A stretch of DNA of 51,443 bases from an uncultured Pseudomonadota bacterium (GCA_902494875.1 CABUUO010000010.1:1-51443), one strand, 5' to 3'. Positions 1 through 7,516 are shown, numbered from the stretch's first letter. Numbers and translations: made by a program. The notes: generated by a model from the sequence alone, not told the origin.

Positions 1-42
1 AGCGGATACGGAAAGTAAGCACATATGATTAATATTGAGCAT
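1..42 (-). CDS. 5' end of an unidentified gene running off the window
   Basis: An ATG at 42-40 on the minus strand opens a frame that stays open to the window edge (14 codons, beginning MLNINHMCLL). A Shine-Dalgarno core AAGGAG lies at 56-51, nine bases upstream, and a good sigma-70-like promoter lies at 83-111. Too little protein is visible to name a family. The call rests on the start signals alone. Confidence 0.5.
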   Translation of the reverse strand, partial: MLNINHMCLLSVSA

Positions 43-82
43 GGCACAAACTCCTTAATAATTAGAACTAAAACCTGAGTAT

Positions 83-111
83 ATTATGCCACGCGCCTCA
101 AAGAAATACAA
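83..111 (-). promoter_or_regulatory. Sigma-70-type promoter for the gene at the left edge
   Basis: On the minus strand, TTGTAT (111-106) and CATAAT (88-83) are separated by 17 bp. Transcription would start near 76 and give a leader of about 34 nt before the ATG at 42. Confidence 0.55.
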
Positions 112-216
112 CAATAAATTACCATCGGAATGGCAATTTTCACAAAAACGTTATGGAAAACACAAAATATTATGTATTTAACCGCTAAGCGTTTGTCAAT
201 CTTTTGGCGGAAAAGT

Positions 217-253
217 AAAAAAGCCTCTGCGCATAGCGTACAGAGGCTTTTTC
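217..253 (-). terminator. Rho-independent terminator, probably bidirectional
   Basis: The arms AAGCCTCTG and CAGAGGCTT flank an 11-nt loop, with A/T runs on both outer sides. It lies about 65 bp beyond the stop of the small minus-strand gene 318-530 and would end that transcript. Nothing else is recognised between 112 and 317. Confidence 0.7.
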
Positions 254-317
254 AGTGAAGTGTGTTTAGAGAGATATATTTATGAAGCATAATAATGTCG
301 GATGAATGTAAAACATT

Positions 318-530
318 CTAGCAGTTGGTAATGTTGTGCAAAGAATTTTTGCTGAAAATTATTCTTTTGGGACTTATTTTATATTCAATATCCGGTTTGA
401 CGATGACATATTTGTTGTCAGACCAGTTGTCCACCAGCATATCAATAGTCTGGCTGACAAGCTCGTTGTTATCAAAACTTACGCCGGATAAGTTATGAAT
501 CAGATATTCTGCGACATTAACTTTCAACAT
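318..530 (-). CDS. Small hypothetical protein (70 aa)
   Basis: A 70-residue soluble protein of unrecognised family, starting MLKVNVAEYLIHNL. It has no signal peptide, membrane segment or cysteine motif; the only cysteine is the last residue. The start is the ATG at 530: the SD AGGAGG (544-539) sits eight bases upstream of it, while an in-frame TTG at 536 would nearly touch the SD. It is a single-gene unit with a terminator at 217-253. It is real by start signals and terminator, but its function is unknown. Confidence 0.55.
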   Translation of the reverse strand: MLKVNVAEYLIHNLSGVSFDNNELVSQTIDMLVDNWSDNKYVIVKPDIEYKISPKRIIFSKNSLHNITNC

Positions 531-634
531 TTTCAAACCCTCCTAAAAATGTTTACAAAACTAAATATATTAATAAACGGTTAACTTTCCAGAGGATTAA
601 AACTATTTATCATATATGCGGAAATAATTTTGTT

Positions 635-1477
635 TTACAGCGAGATAGAAGCAGCCTTTTTACCCAAAGCCTCATTTATCAACATGACGCCGGATTTTGA
701 CGGCGATTGGGATTCATAATTTTCATAAGCGATTTTTTTCAAGCTGTCTTCGCTCCACAACAGCATATAGCCGGCAATATTACAGACGTCTGTTGTTCCG
801 TCTTCTTTTTTGTAATTGCAGGGAATGTTGCAGCGAATGGCATAGTCTCCGCCGACCGAACGGATAAATTTCTGAGAGTCGTTGTAAATATAACAACTGG
901 TCATCATGGCGCTGAAGCCGCGTTTCAAAACCTCGCGCGCATAACGGTTGACCAGCCGTCGACCGATGCCGCAGCGTTTGTAGGCGGGATCAATATAGAG
1001 CGAACTGGAACCGGCAATTTTTTCTTTGGGCGGCAGGGGAATTTCCCGCAAGTCGTTATAAACGTCGATTCCGCGATATTCGGATTTTTTGCGGAGCAGG
1101 GCCCGTTTTTTGTTTTCGTTTTCATAACGGCGGTATTCTTCATCTTCGAGCGGCAGAGCATATCCCTTGCGGAAACCGATGATTTTACGACCTTCAGGCG
1201 TTTTAATTTCAGCTACGAAACATAAAAACGGCTTTTCCGGATTGTTCAGGTTTTGCATGGCCTTTCGCCAATAGTCTCTGAAGCTGCTGCGGCTTTGCCC
1301 TGTGTCTTTTTCCTCGTTGGGAATGAGTTCCGGATAAACTTTCAGCGAAGCGCCGGCTTTTGCCGTTACCAAATCGTTAAAAAAGCGGTCATAATATGCC
1401 CGGTAAGCCAAATCTGCCAGTTCGGCTTCGTCTTCTTTTCTTGCGCTGCGTATCGTAATCGTTTCAAAATTCTGCAT
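635..1477 (-). CDS. GNAT-family N-acetyltransferase (280 aa)
   Basis: A probable acetyl-CoA-dependent N-acetyltransferase with unknown substrate. Residues 4-35 are a GNAT beginning (ITIRSARKEDEAELADLAYRA). The acetyl-CoA-binding motif A is at about 165-190: SLYIDPAYKRCGIGRRL, which carries the R-x-x-G-x-G pyrophosphate loop. At 280 residues it is longer than the usual 150-200; the insertion between strand 1 and motif A is charged and Lys/Glu-rich. The SD GGAG lies about 8 nt before the ATG at 1477. The yerC-like gene lies 158 bp upstream on the same strand, so co-transcription is possible but not shown. The fold is fairly sure, the substrate is not. Confidence 0.8.
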   Translation of the reverse strand: MQNFETITIRSARKEDEAELADLAYRAYYDRFFNDLVTAKAGASLKVYPELIPNEEKDTGQSRSSFRDYWRKAMQNLNNPEKPFLCFVAEIKTPEGRKIIGFRKGYALPLEDEEYRRYENENKKRALLRKKSEYRGIDVYNDLREIPLPPKEKIAGSSSLYIDPAYKRCGIGRRLVNRYAREVLKRGFSAMMTSCYIYNDSQKFIRSVGGDYAIRCNIPCNYKKEDGTTDVCNIAGYMLLWSEDSLKKIAYENYESQSPSKSGVMLINEALGKKAASISL

Positions 1478-1635
1478 AGGTAAATCTCCATCGAAATCAT
1501 AGGAATAAAAAAAGGTTCATTGATTGTTTTGTTTAGCTGAAGCAAAAACGTCAATGTCGATGGAAATAATGGTGCAGGCCGAAAGAAACACTGTTCGGAA
1601 AATCAAAAAAAACGGTTGCTTTGTCGGTTTTATAA

Positions 1636-1905
1636 TCAGTCATTTTGTTTCATTCGGTCTAAAAGGGTTCTGTATCCCCGGTAAGGTTCGTCTTTTAGAA
1701 AACGCGCCACTCTGGTAATGGTCGTCAGGCTGGCTTGCGTCTGTTCGGCAATTTCCCGGTAGGAAAGCCGCCCCTCATCCAAAAGTTTGGCTATTTCCCA
1801 ACGGTCGTTAAAATCTTTAAGCTCTTTGGGCGTGCATAAATCTTTAAGGAAATTTTCGCATTCCTGACGGTTGTTCAGCAGCAGAATAGCTTCGTAAAGA
1901 TTCAT
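1636..1905 (-). CDS. YerC/YecD-type TrpR-superfamily regulator (89 aa)
   Basis: A small all-helical DNA-binding protein of the Trp-repressor-like YerC/YecD family. The typical family beginning is visible: a helix, then LCTPKELKDFNDRWEIAKLLDEGRLSYREIAE, then the helix-turn-helix QTQASLTTITRVARFLK (about 53-72). Length matches the family, usually 90-110. Members are presumed transcription regulators, and the ligand is unknown in most. Its promoter at 1940-1967 overlaps an inverted ATTGTT...AACAAT (1921-1944), a possible autoregulatory site. It is a distant homologue of TrpR and not necessarily tryptophan-responsive. Confidence 0.8.
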   Translation of the reverse strand: MNLYEAILLLNNRQECENFLKDLCTPKELKDFNDRWEIAKLLDEGRLSYREIAEQTQASLTTITRVARFLKDEPYRGYRTLLDRMKQND

Positions 1906-1939
1906 TTTGTCCTCAGAAATATTGTTTTAACGTGATAGA

Positions 1940-1967
1940 ACAATATAACAAAATTTAAGACAGTCAA
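1940..1967 (-). promoter_or_regulatory. Promoter of the YerC-like gene with possible operator
   Basis: On the minus strand, TTGACT (1967-1962) and TATTGT (1945-1940) are spaced by 16 bp. The inverted repeat ATTGTT-N12-AACAAT (1921-1944) covers the -10 and start site, where a repressor would act. The operator role is inference. Confidence 0.45.
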
Positions 1968-1998
1968 GAGAAAATTGACAGTGTCTGCAAAAAAAGTG

Positions 1999-2027
1999 TT
2001 GACGAGTTTGATTAAATAGATTAATTA
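1999..2027 (+). promoter_or_regulatory. Promoter of tRNA-Leu
   Basis: TTGACG (1999-2004), 17 bp, then TAATTA (2022-2027) lie just upstream of the tRNA at 2042. The -35 is strong and the -10 is imperfect. Confidence 0.45.
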
Positions 2028-2041
2028 TACAAACGTTTTAT

Positions 2042-2127
2042 GGGGGTATGGCGGAACTGGTAGACGCGCTAGACTCAAAATCTTGTTCCCTCAGGGAGTG
2101 TCAGTTCGAGTCTGACTACCCCTACCA
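2042..2127 (+). tRNA. tRNA-Leu(CAA)
   Basis: A type II tRNA with a long variable arm. The acceptor GGGGGTA pairs with TACCCCT (first pair G-U). The D arm contains GGTAGACGC, the anticodon loop CTCAAAA gives anticodon CAA, and the T arm is GTCAG-TTCGAGT-CTGAC. The 3' CCA is encoded (2125-2127). The anticodon stem has one mismatch. It reads leucine UUG codons. A hairpin terminator follows at once. Confidence 0.93.
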
Positions 2128-2132
2128 AATTG

Positions 2133-2168
2133 AAAAGCCTTGTAAATTTTTGATTTACAAGGCTTTTT
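2133..2168. terminator. Bidirectional terminator between tRNA-Leu and the GH13 gene
   Basis: The inverted repeat AAAAGCCTTGTAAAT / ATTTACAAGGCTTTT surrounds a short T-rich loop, with A and T runs outside. It serves tRNA-Leu on the plus strand and the amylase gene on the minus strand. Confidence 0.8.
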
Positions 2169-2170
2169 TG

Positions 2171-3406
2171 TTATCTCTGCAATACGGATTTTCCGTCAAT
2201 GATCAACAGCGCTTCTTTGGGCGGAATGTTGATTTTTTGTCCTTCAATGTCGGTTTCGTATTCCTCTTCGCTCAGGTTGACCGCACAGACGGCTTTGTTG
2301 CTGCCGTTTTCGCGGGAGAAGACAAACTGTTCGTTCTGAAGCAGAAGTTCTTTGTATGTGCCGTAAACGACCACTTCGTTTTCTTTTCTGATCAGGCTCA
2401 GCCGGCGTATGTGTTCAGTCAGTTCGTTAGGCGTAAATTCATTCAGGCAGGGCCGCAAAATGCTGTCGCCGCCGGTATCTTTGTCACCCTCGATACCAAA
2501 CTCGCTGCCGTAATAAATGCTGGGGATTCCGGGAATCAGATACAGCATGGTATAAAGGAGTTTCAAATCGCGTTTGTCTTTGAGTTTGGAGGCAATGCGG
2601 CTGACATCGTGGTTGTCCAGAAAATTATACATGAATTTTCCGCCGTAAAGTTCTTGCTGCCTTCTGAGAGAATGGGCAATTTCAAACATATTTTTGTCAT
2701 TACATGAAGAATAAAGCCCCTTGTAACACTCATAATTGGTCACGCTGTCGAGCATCCGTTCGTTCATCAGCTGGTTGTAATCTCCGTGCACAATTTCTCC
2801 CAGCAGCCAAAAGTCGTCTTTTAAGACCCTGCAAAAGTTGTGCAGTTCGGCCAGAAATTTCTTGTCAAGGCAATAGGCAACGTCCAGACGCAGTCCGTCG
2901 ATGTCATAGTTGTCTGTCCAGCTCTTAATGGCTTCAAACAAATGGTTCTTAACGTCCTGGTTTTTCAGATTCAGTTTTACCAGATCGCTGCATCCTTCCC
3001 AGTTTTGATAATAAAAGCCGTCATCATAGTGGTTGTTGCCGTTCCAGTTGAGCAGAAACCAGTCGCAGTACCTTGAGTTTTCCTTGTTTTCGCGCACGTC
3101 TCTGAATGCCCAGAATTCGCGGCCGACATGATTGAAAACGCCGTCGACGATAACCTTGATGCCGTTTTCATGCAGCAGACGGCAGACTTCCCTGAAATCG
3201 TCGTTGCTTCCCAGCCGCGGATCAATGCGAAAATAGTCGCTGGTGTCGTATCCGTGGTTGGCGGATTGAAAAACCGGTCCTAGATATAGCGCGTCGGCGC
3301 CGATGTATTTAAGATGGCCGATAATGCCGCTGATTTTTTCAAGACCTCGGTCTCCGCAGAAGCCCAGCGGATAAATATGATAAAAAACTCTTTTTTCAGC
3401 CCACAT
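2171..3406 (-). CDS. GH13 alpha-amylase-family glycosidase
   Basis: A 411-residue cytoplasmic GH13 enzyme, probably a maltodextrin hydrolase of the neopullulanase/cyclomaltodextrinase/MalZ type. All four GH13 regions are present: DGVFNH (88-93), GLRLDVAY with nucleophile D175, GEIVHGD with acid/base E204, and FLDNHD with D267. No signal peptide is seen. It is shorter than most family members (550-600), because it lacks the N-terminal carbohydrate-binding domain and starts directly in the barrel (VFYHIYPLGF). The SD AAGGAGA precedes the ATG at 3406, and a palindromic operator sits immediately upstream at 3422-3437. The tetR gene lies 49 bp upstream on the same strand. It likely feeds on the same glucans as the glg operon further along. 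The exact substrate is uncertain. Confidence 0.88.
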   Translation of the reverse strand: MWAEKRVFYHIYPLGFCGDRGLEKISGIIGHLKYIGADALYLGPVFQSANHGYDTSDYFRIDPRLGSNDDFREVCRLLHENGIKVIVDGVFNHVGREFWAFRDVRENKENSRYCDWFLLNWNGNNHYDDGFYYQNWEGCSDLVKLNLKNQDVKNHLFEAIKSWTDNYDIDGLRLDVAYCLDKKFLAELHNFCRVLKDDFWLLGEIVHGDYNQLMNERMLDSVTNYECYKGLYSSCNDKNMFEIAHSLRRQQELYGGKFMYNFLDNHDVSRIASKLKDKRDLKLLYTMLYLIPGIPSIYYGSEFGIEGDKDTGGDSILRPCLNEFTPNELTEHIRRLSLIRKENEVVVYGTYKELLLQNEQFVFSRENGSNKAVCAVNLSEEEYETDIEGQKINIPPKEALLIIDGKSVLQR

Positions 3407-3421
3407 AAATTTTCTCCTTTC

Positions 3422-3437
3422 TATACCGTTCGGTATA
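3422..3437. promoter_or_regulatory. Operator palindrome before the GH13 gene
   Basis: TATACCGTTCGGTATA is a 16-bp palindrome (TATACCG-NN-CGGTATA) identical to the one upstream of tetR at 4044-4059. It ends 15 bp before the GH13 start codon and abuts the SD. A bound repressor would block initiation or elongation. A weak TTATTG-N16-TATAGA promoter on the minus strand overlaps it. Confidence 0.75.
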
Positions 3438-3455
3438 TCAACAATAAAATTTTTT

Positions 3456-4031
3456 TTAGAATATTCCGTGCATAAATTGATGAACCAAATCTTCTGTTTT
3501 GGGGTTTTGATTGAGAATAATGTATATATTGATCATTCCGATGAAAGTCCAAGCCTGTCTTTTTTCATGGCCGGTCATATTTCGGTGGATGCGCGACATG
3601 TTTTTGAACATTTTTTCAATAATGTCATACTGCGTGCCGTTGAACTCCTTCACGACCGAATAAAGTTCCGATTCCGGCGGCGCAAACAATGCCGACTGCG
3701 CAATGGCGTAAAACTGGCGGTTGTTTCTGGCAAAGTCAAAATAAGCGTTGGCTATCCGGATTAACACCGGATAAACATCTTCAAAATATTTTTTGATGTT
3801 GGGAATATATCTTGACTGCTGCTCCAGCAGAGCGTTCAGCCGCTCATAGTTGCAACGCAGAATCTCTTTCAGGATTCCAGCTTTGCTTTCATAATAATAA
3901 TACAACGTCGGTTTTGATACTTCGGCTTTCTTGCAGATAAGTTGCACGCCGACAGCGTCATAGCCTTTTTCGGCAAACAGCGCCATGGCGACGTCTAATA
4001 TTTTTTCTCTGTTGTCTTTTATCATTTCCAT
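3456..4031 (-). CDS. TetR/AcrR-family repressor (191 aa)
   Basis: A TetR-family regulator with a canonical N-terminal helix-turn-helix at about residues 8-54: REKILDVAMALFAEKGYDAVGV, then the recognition helix VSKPTLYYYYESKAGIL. The C-terminal ligand domain (60-191) is helical and not assignable to a ligand. Identical palindromes lie upstream of its own promoter region and upstream of the GH13 gene, so it probably represses itself and the amylase. Both genes run the same way, 49 bp apart. Control of a glucan hydrolase by a TetR protein is unusual, since LacI- or MalT-type regulators are the common choice. The inducer is unknown. Confidence 0.9.
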   Translation of the reverse strand: MEMIKDNREKILDVAMALFAEKGYDAVGVQLICKKAEVSKPTLYYYYESKAGILKEILRCNYERLNALLEQQSRYIPNIKKYFEDVYPVLIRIANAYFDFARNNRQFYAIAQSALFAPPESELYSVVKEFNGTQYDIIEKMFKNMSRIHRNMTGHEKRQAWTFIGMINIYIILNQNPKTEDLVHQFMHGIF

Positions 4032-4041
4032 AAAGACGAAA

Positions 4042-4068
4042 ACTATACCGTTCGGTATATAAAGTCAA
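4042..4068 (-). promoter_or_regulatory. tetR promoter with operator between -35 and -10
   Basis: On the minus strand, TTGACT (4068-4063) and TATAGT (4047-4042) have a short 15-bp spacer. The palindrome TATACCGTTCGGTATA occupies 4044-4059, filling the spacer and most of the -10. This is the classic layout of an autorepressed tetR promoter. Confidence 0.7.
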
Positions 4069-4089
4069 CAAAAATTTTTTTATGCTCGG

Positions 4090-4116
4090 CAATTCCCCGC
4101 TTGCCGCGGGGAATTG
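4090..4116 (-). terminator. Hairpin downstream of the phosphoethanolamine-transferase-like gene
   Basis: A perfect 9-bp stem, CAATTCCCC / GGGGAATTG, surrounds a 9-nt loop, 13 bp beyond the stop of the gene at 4129. The following U-tract is not immediate, so it may be a weak or Rho-assisted terminator. It also insulates the tetR promoter. Confidence 0.55.
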
Positions 4117-4128
4117 TCGGCTTTGAGG

Positions 4129-5775
4129 TTATTTTAACATATTGGTGTTTTGCGGTTTTTGCGGAATGATTTTTCCGCTTTCCGTAATTTGATATTCCAA
4201 AAAGTCGTATGGATAATAGATGTTGTTTCCGTGAAGATAGTAGATGCCCTTATCCTCGTTCGGATTGACAAGCCGTCCGCCCAGAGCTTGCAAAATACGG
4301 ACGCTCAGTTGATAGGCGGACATCACCGGCGGCAGTTTACCCGTATCGTTGCCGAGAATGATTGCCGGAACTTTGCCCTGTTCCGCCACTAAATTATTGT
4401 GTCCCCACATTCCGTTGTAGTTGAAAAGCTGTCCGTGGTCGGCGGTTATAAAGACTGAATATTTGGTTCCGGCCGCTGCTCGGATAAATGTATCGGTCAT
4501 TTCGTCAATGACGTGGTCAGCATAAAGCAGCGCGTTGTCATAAGTGTTGACGCTGCGCGTCATCCGGTTCGCAGCATCTGCTGCCGGCCTGAATTTTTCA
4601 AATTCGTTTTCCCGGCCCTTATAATGTTTTTCGTAGGGAAGATGCGGTGCGCGCATATGCAGCACCACAAATTTTTTTCCGCGGGTAAAGTCTATTTTCT
4701 TCAAAAGCTTGACCAGACCTTCGTCATGATATTTTGCAAACAGCATCGGTTCTGAGTCGTTGTTGGCAATGTGGTCGATGTATTTTTCGCCGATATTCAT
4801 GATCAGTCTGGATTCCTGATTGGAATAATAGTAGGTTTCAAAACCGTTTTCTTTTGCGGTTTTAAACAGGTTGCCGGTGAGCTTTCTGATTTCGGCGATG
4901 TTGCCCGGTTCTCTGATGCTGTTAAAAAAAAGTGCGGTTGACGTTGCAGTGGAGATTCCCGGTGCAATCAGAGCGGATATCGCCGCTTGCGGAGCCTTTT
5001 CCAAACGCCGTGTCAGTTTGGGAAAGGTGTTGCGCTCATAACCGAACATCGGCATGTGTCCACTGTAAAGGCTTTCGCCGAATATAAGCAAAATGTTTTC
5101 GCTGTCGGAAGTTTGCGGAACCATAGAATAGGGGCGATAGGAAATTTCGGAGACCTCATTGTTTTTCCAAAGATACTGGAAGAAAAAATAAGAAAAGGTG
5201 TTAATGCTGTTTTTCAGGGACGGGCGGGTCGGACCGGGTTGAAAATACCAGATTCCCTTAGTCTCGCTCCATGCCCGGTAGGGCTTGTGCGCCATCAGGT
5301 ACAGCACAGCCAGAAACATCCAGCGAATTTTTACCGATTCCCTGCTGCCGATGTAAAAGATGAAGGTGACGATTCCGTAAAACAAAATAATCAATGGCAT
5401 GACATACCAGGTTTGCCGCAGATAGGCTGCGTCAAAAACGTCGCGCTTTTCTTTGACGATGTTAATGATGTCGCCGGCTGTAATCGGATGTCCGAAAAAC
5501 GCCATAAAATTAAGCTGAATTATCTGCATCAGAACCATAAGGGCTATAACAAAATATACGAACCTGTTCTGACAGAAAGACAGAAGAAGCATAAAGCCGA
5601 AAACATATAAGGTAAACAGCGGTTCGGAAATAATGTGTGTGCCGGCAGCATAGTTCATCACCATATCCGGTGCGATTGCGGCTGTGGTGGCAACAAAAGC
5701 AAACAAGAGGTTCTTGGCAGGTCGCCCTTTTTCCGGCGCTAACCAAAAACGAAGTTTTTCTCTAAAGTGGGACAT
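4129..5775 (-). CDS. EptA/CptA-like phosphoethanolamine transferase (548 aa)
   Basis: An inner-membrane enzyme of the alkaline-phosphatase/sulfatase superfamily. About five hydrophobic segments in the first ~200 residues precede a periplasmic catalytic domain. Family marks are LLIFGESLYSGHMPMFGYER (metal-ligand Glu and the GY-R signature), PGISTATS (region of the nucleophilic Thr), VLHMRAPHLPY, and TADHGQ (metal-binding Asp-His). Homologues move phosphoethanolamine onto lipid A or core sugars; some modify other glycans. The usual disulfide cysteines of EptA are absent. The start is placed at ATG 5775 (MSHFREK) with GGAGAA upstream. An in-frame extension to 5961 crosses a terminator hairpin and a likely 6S RNA and is rejected. 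It may depend on read-through of that terminator. Confidence 0.78.
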   Translation of the reverse strand: MSHFREKLRFWLAPEKGRPAKNLLFAFVATTAAIAPDMVMNYAAGTHIISEPLFTLYVFGFMLLLSFCQNRFVYFVIALMVLMQIIQLNFMAFFGHPITAGDIINIVKEKRDVFDAAYLRQTWYVMPLIILFYGIVTFIFYIGSRESVKIRWMFLAVLYLMAHKPYRAWSETKGIWYFQPGPTRPSLKNSINTFSYFFFQYLWKNNEVSEISYRPYSMVPQTSDSENILLIFGESLYSGHMPMFGYERNTFPKLTRRLEKAPQAAISALIAPGISTATSTALFFNSIREPGNIAEIRKLTGNLFKTAKENGFETYYYSNQESRLIMNIGEKYIDHIANNDSEPMLFAKYHDEGLVKLLKKIDFTRGKKFVVLHMRAPHLPYEKHYKGRENEFEKFRPAADAANRMTRSVNTYDNALLYADHVIDEMTDTFIRAAAGTKYSVFITADHGQLFNYNGMWGHNNLVAEQGKVPAIILGNDTGKLPPVMSAYQLSVRILQALGGRLVNPNEDKGIYYLHGNNIYYPYDFLEYQITESGKIIPQKPQNTNMLK

Positions 5776-5810
5776 AGATTTCAATTCTCCAGTTTTTATG
5801 TGTAAACAAC

Positions 5811-5833
5811 AAAAAACCGCCTGAAAAGGCGGT
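5811..5833 (-). terminator. Rho-independent terminator of the leader RNA/6S candidate
   Basis: On the minus strand, the stem ACCGCCT / AGGCGGT with a 4-nt loop (TTTC) is followed directly by TTTTTT, a textbook intrinsic terminator. It lies 36 bp upstream of the transferase start codon at 5775. Confidence 0.85.
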
Positions 5834-5976
5834 CGGAGAGTTGACAAATCATATAAGACAAAATGATCGCTTTGGTCTTTAAAGCCGGGGCTTCTGAACA
5901 TACACCAAAACCTCCCCGGCCATATTTCTATGTCACGGGGATATTTTGCCAGAATATGCAATGCATAGCTGACTGA
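5811..5976 (-). ncRNA. ssrS: Candidate 6S RNA
   Basis: A ~165-nt minus-strand RNA is bounded by the terminator at 5833-5811. It folds as a rod: 5958-5954 pairs with 5854-5850, 5950-5943 (GGCAAAAT) pairs with 5864-5857 (ATTTTGTC), and 5921-5914 (GGCCGGGG) pairs with 5890-5883. Between the last two stems is a large bubble of about 20 nt on each side, the hallmark of 6S RNA. The order CCCCGTGA, GGTTTTGGTG, AGAAGCC, TTTAAAG resembles E. coli 6S blocks CCCCUGA, GGUUGGUGAG, AGAAGCC, UUAAAAC. An extended -10-like TGTGATATT lies at 5991-5983. The closing stem is weak, and the 5' end is a guess. The alternative is a cis-acting leader of the transferase gene. Confidence 0.55.
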
Positions 5977-6023
5977 CGACGTAATATCACACGCCGTGTC
6001 TTATAAGAGCTTGTCAAGGCTCC

Positions 6024-6058
6024 GAACCATCTCTGGTTCTGACTGCGGCGAACCGCAG
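6024..6058 (-). other. Pair of tetraloop hairpins between MATE gene and 6S candidate
   Basis: Read on the minus strand, CTGCGG-TTCG-CCGCAG (6058-6043) is followed by GAACCA-GAGA-TGGTTC (6039-6024). The loops are UUCG and GNRA only on this strand, which suggests a transcribed structure: the 3' end of the MATE mRNA, or upstream part of the 6S transcript. There is no U-tract, so it is not an intrinsic terminator. Confidence 0.5.
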
Positions 6059-6122
6059 ACAGTTAAACTTTAAAAGAAGTGAGAATATTAATCAAGAAAA
6101 TAATGCGTCCGGTGTTTTTTAG

Positions 6123-7463
6123 TCAGGACTGCATAATATGCGCCGGGGAACCGCACCAGTGTTTTTTGCGGAGATAGTAATAGGTAAAGATCGTCAGCAG
6201 AATGTTGTAAGAATGTTCACAGGTCCAGCAGAGCGCAATGTCCGCCCGCAGATAGATAACCACATACCACACGTTGATGACATAAGCGGCCAGCGCCAGA
6301 AGTTCCATAACCATGGCTTCTTTGGTGCGGCCGGTTCCGGAAACGACGCCCAGTAAAATAAAGCCCGGCACCAGCGTAAAATAAGTTGTCAACGATACGA
6401 AATAAGCCGGGACGGCGGCGTCAATCAAAATCTGGTTATTGGTATATATCCGCATAATCGCAATCGGAAAAAACGCCATCAGCAGTTCCATGGCGGTGCC
6501 GATGGCATAGCCCAGCACGATAATCCGCTGTGCGGTCGTTTTTATTTCTTTGTTTTTTTCCATGCCGATGAGGTTGCTGGTAACGGCGTTGGCCGAACCG
6601 TATAAGGCTCCCACCACCATGAAGGGCAGGGAGGAAATGCTGCGCAAAACGTTGCTGATGGCCAGTTCCCTCTCGCCGAGGTGCTCGACCGCCAACATAA
6701 ACATCAGCCAGGTTCCGAGAGACACGACGCTTTGCAGCATGGTCCATACCGAAATGTTTAAAATCTTTTGCAGCAGGGAGGCATTCCACAGTTCCGGCAG
6801 ATTAAAGCCGTATTTTTTCCAATCGGTTTTATAAAAGGTATAAACAATGAAAAATACGGCTGAAACCGCTTCCGAAATAACCGAGGCAATGGCTGCGCCT
6901 CGGATTCCCAAGGCCGGAAAACCGAGTTTCCCGAAAATAAGAATATAGTCCAGGCCGACGTTGACAAACAACATCAAAAGCGCATTGAGCGTAAGGATTT
7001 TGGTGTTGGTAATGCCGATGTAAAAAGCCCTGAACATCACAATGACAAAAGCAAAAAAGAAGCCGAAGATACGCGGTTGCAGATAATCAAGCGCGGCTCG
7101 GCAGACTGCCGGCGAGGAGATGATTGCGCTCAAAACGGACGGAGAAAAGCGGAACATTAAAGCGGCGATAACTACGGTCGTCAGCAGCAGAAAGGCGATA
7201 CCCTGATAAACAATCGGACCGATCCGTTGATAATTTTGTTCGCCGTTGCGTCGGGCGATAATAATCTGCGCGCCGACGGAAAATCCCTGTCCGAGCATAA
7301 AAATCATAATGTAAAACACGCCGGCGATGGCCGAGGCGCCGAGCTCGATTTCGCCTACGCGGCCGAGAAAAGCGGTGTCTGTCAGGCCGATGAGCTGCTG
7401 AATGAGCAGCCCGGCCAAAATCGGGTATGAAATAAGCCAGATATGTCGGTAACTGTATGTCAT
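6123..7463 (-). CDS. MATE-family multidrug exporter
   Basis: A 446-residue, 12-helix inner-membrane exporter of the MATE family (DinF/NorM superfamily), which couples Na+ or H+ entry to export of organic cations or drugs. The N-terminal half carries LAGLLIQQLIGLTDTAFLGRVGEIELGASAIAG, the family's TM1-2 pattern with the conserved D-T-A-F-LG. The repeat appears near residue 260 (SVWTMLQSVVSLGTW). The start is placed at ATG 7463 rather than the TTG at 7538, because a good promoter (7517-7545) overlaps the longer version. No clear SD is seen before 7463. Substrate is unknown. Confidence 0.85.
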   Translation of the reverse strand: MTYSYRHIWLISYPILAGLLIQQLIGLTDTAFLGRVGEIELGASAIAGVFYIMIFMLGQGFSVGAQIIIARRNGEQNYQRIGPIVYQGIAFLLLTTVVIAALMFRFSPSVLSAIISSPAVCRAALDYLQPRIFGFFFAFVIVMFRAFYIGITNTKILTLNALLMLFVNVGLDYILIFGKLGFPALGIRGAAIASVISEAVSAVFFIVYTFYKTDWKKYGFNLPELWNASLLQKILNISVWTMLQSVVSLGTWLMFMLAVEHLGERELAISNVLRSISSLPFMVVGALYGSANAVTSNLIGMEKNKEIKTTAQRIIVLGYAIGTAMELLMAFFPIAIMRIYTNNQILIDAAVPAYFVSLTTYFTLVPGFILLGVVSGTGRTKEAMVMELLALAAYVINVWYVVIYLRADIALCWTCEHSYNILLTIFTYYYLRKKHWCGSPAHIMQS

Positions 7464-7516
7464 CAGAATTGCCGTTTTTTGTGTTTTTGCTTTGTATATA
7501 GTTTGGGTTTGCCGCA

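Noticed and set aside
707..1225. Plus-strand ORF of 172 codons opposite the GNAT gene
   Set aside because: It is the antisense shadow of a well-supported GNAT gene, with no SD and no recognisable motif. The same applies to long antisense frames opposite amylase, eptA-like, flgI, ABC-F, nuo and rnj genes.
2048..2707. Plus-strand ORF starting inside tRNA-Leu
   Set aside because: It starts within the tRNA, passes through the terminator and then runs antisense to the GH13 gene.
5776..5961. N-terminal extension of the phosphoethanolamine-transferase-like gene (58 more codons)
   Set aside because: The extension crosses an intrinsic terminator and the probable 6S RNA, has no SD at its first ATG, and its peptide resembles no family N-terminus. 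ATG 5775 has an SD-like GGAGAA.
6012..6017. TTGACA on the minus strand as -35 of the 6S promoter
   Set aside because: The nearest good -10 (GATATT, 5988-5983) is 23 bp away, too far. The extended -10 alone is the better guess.
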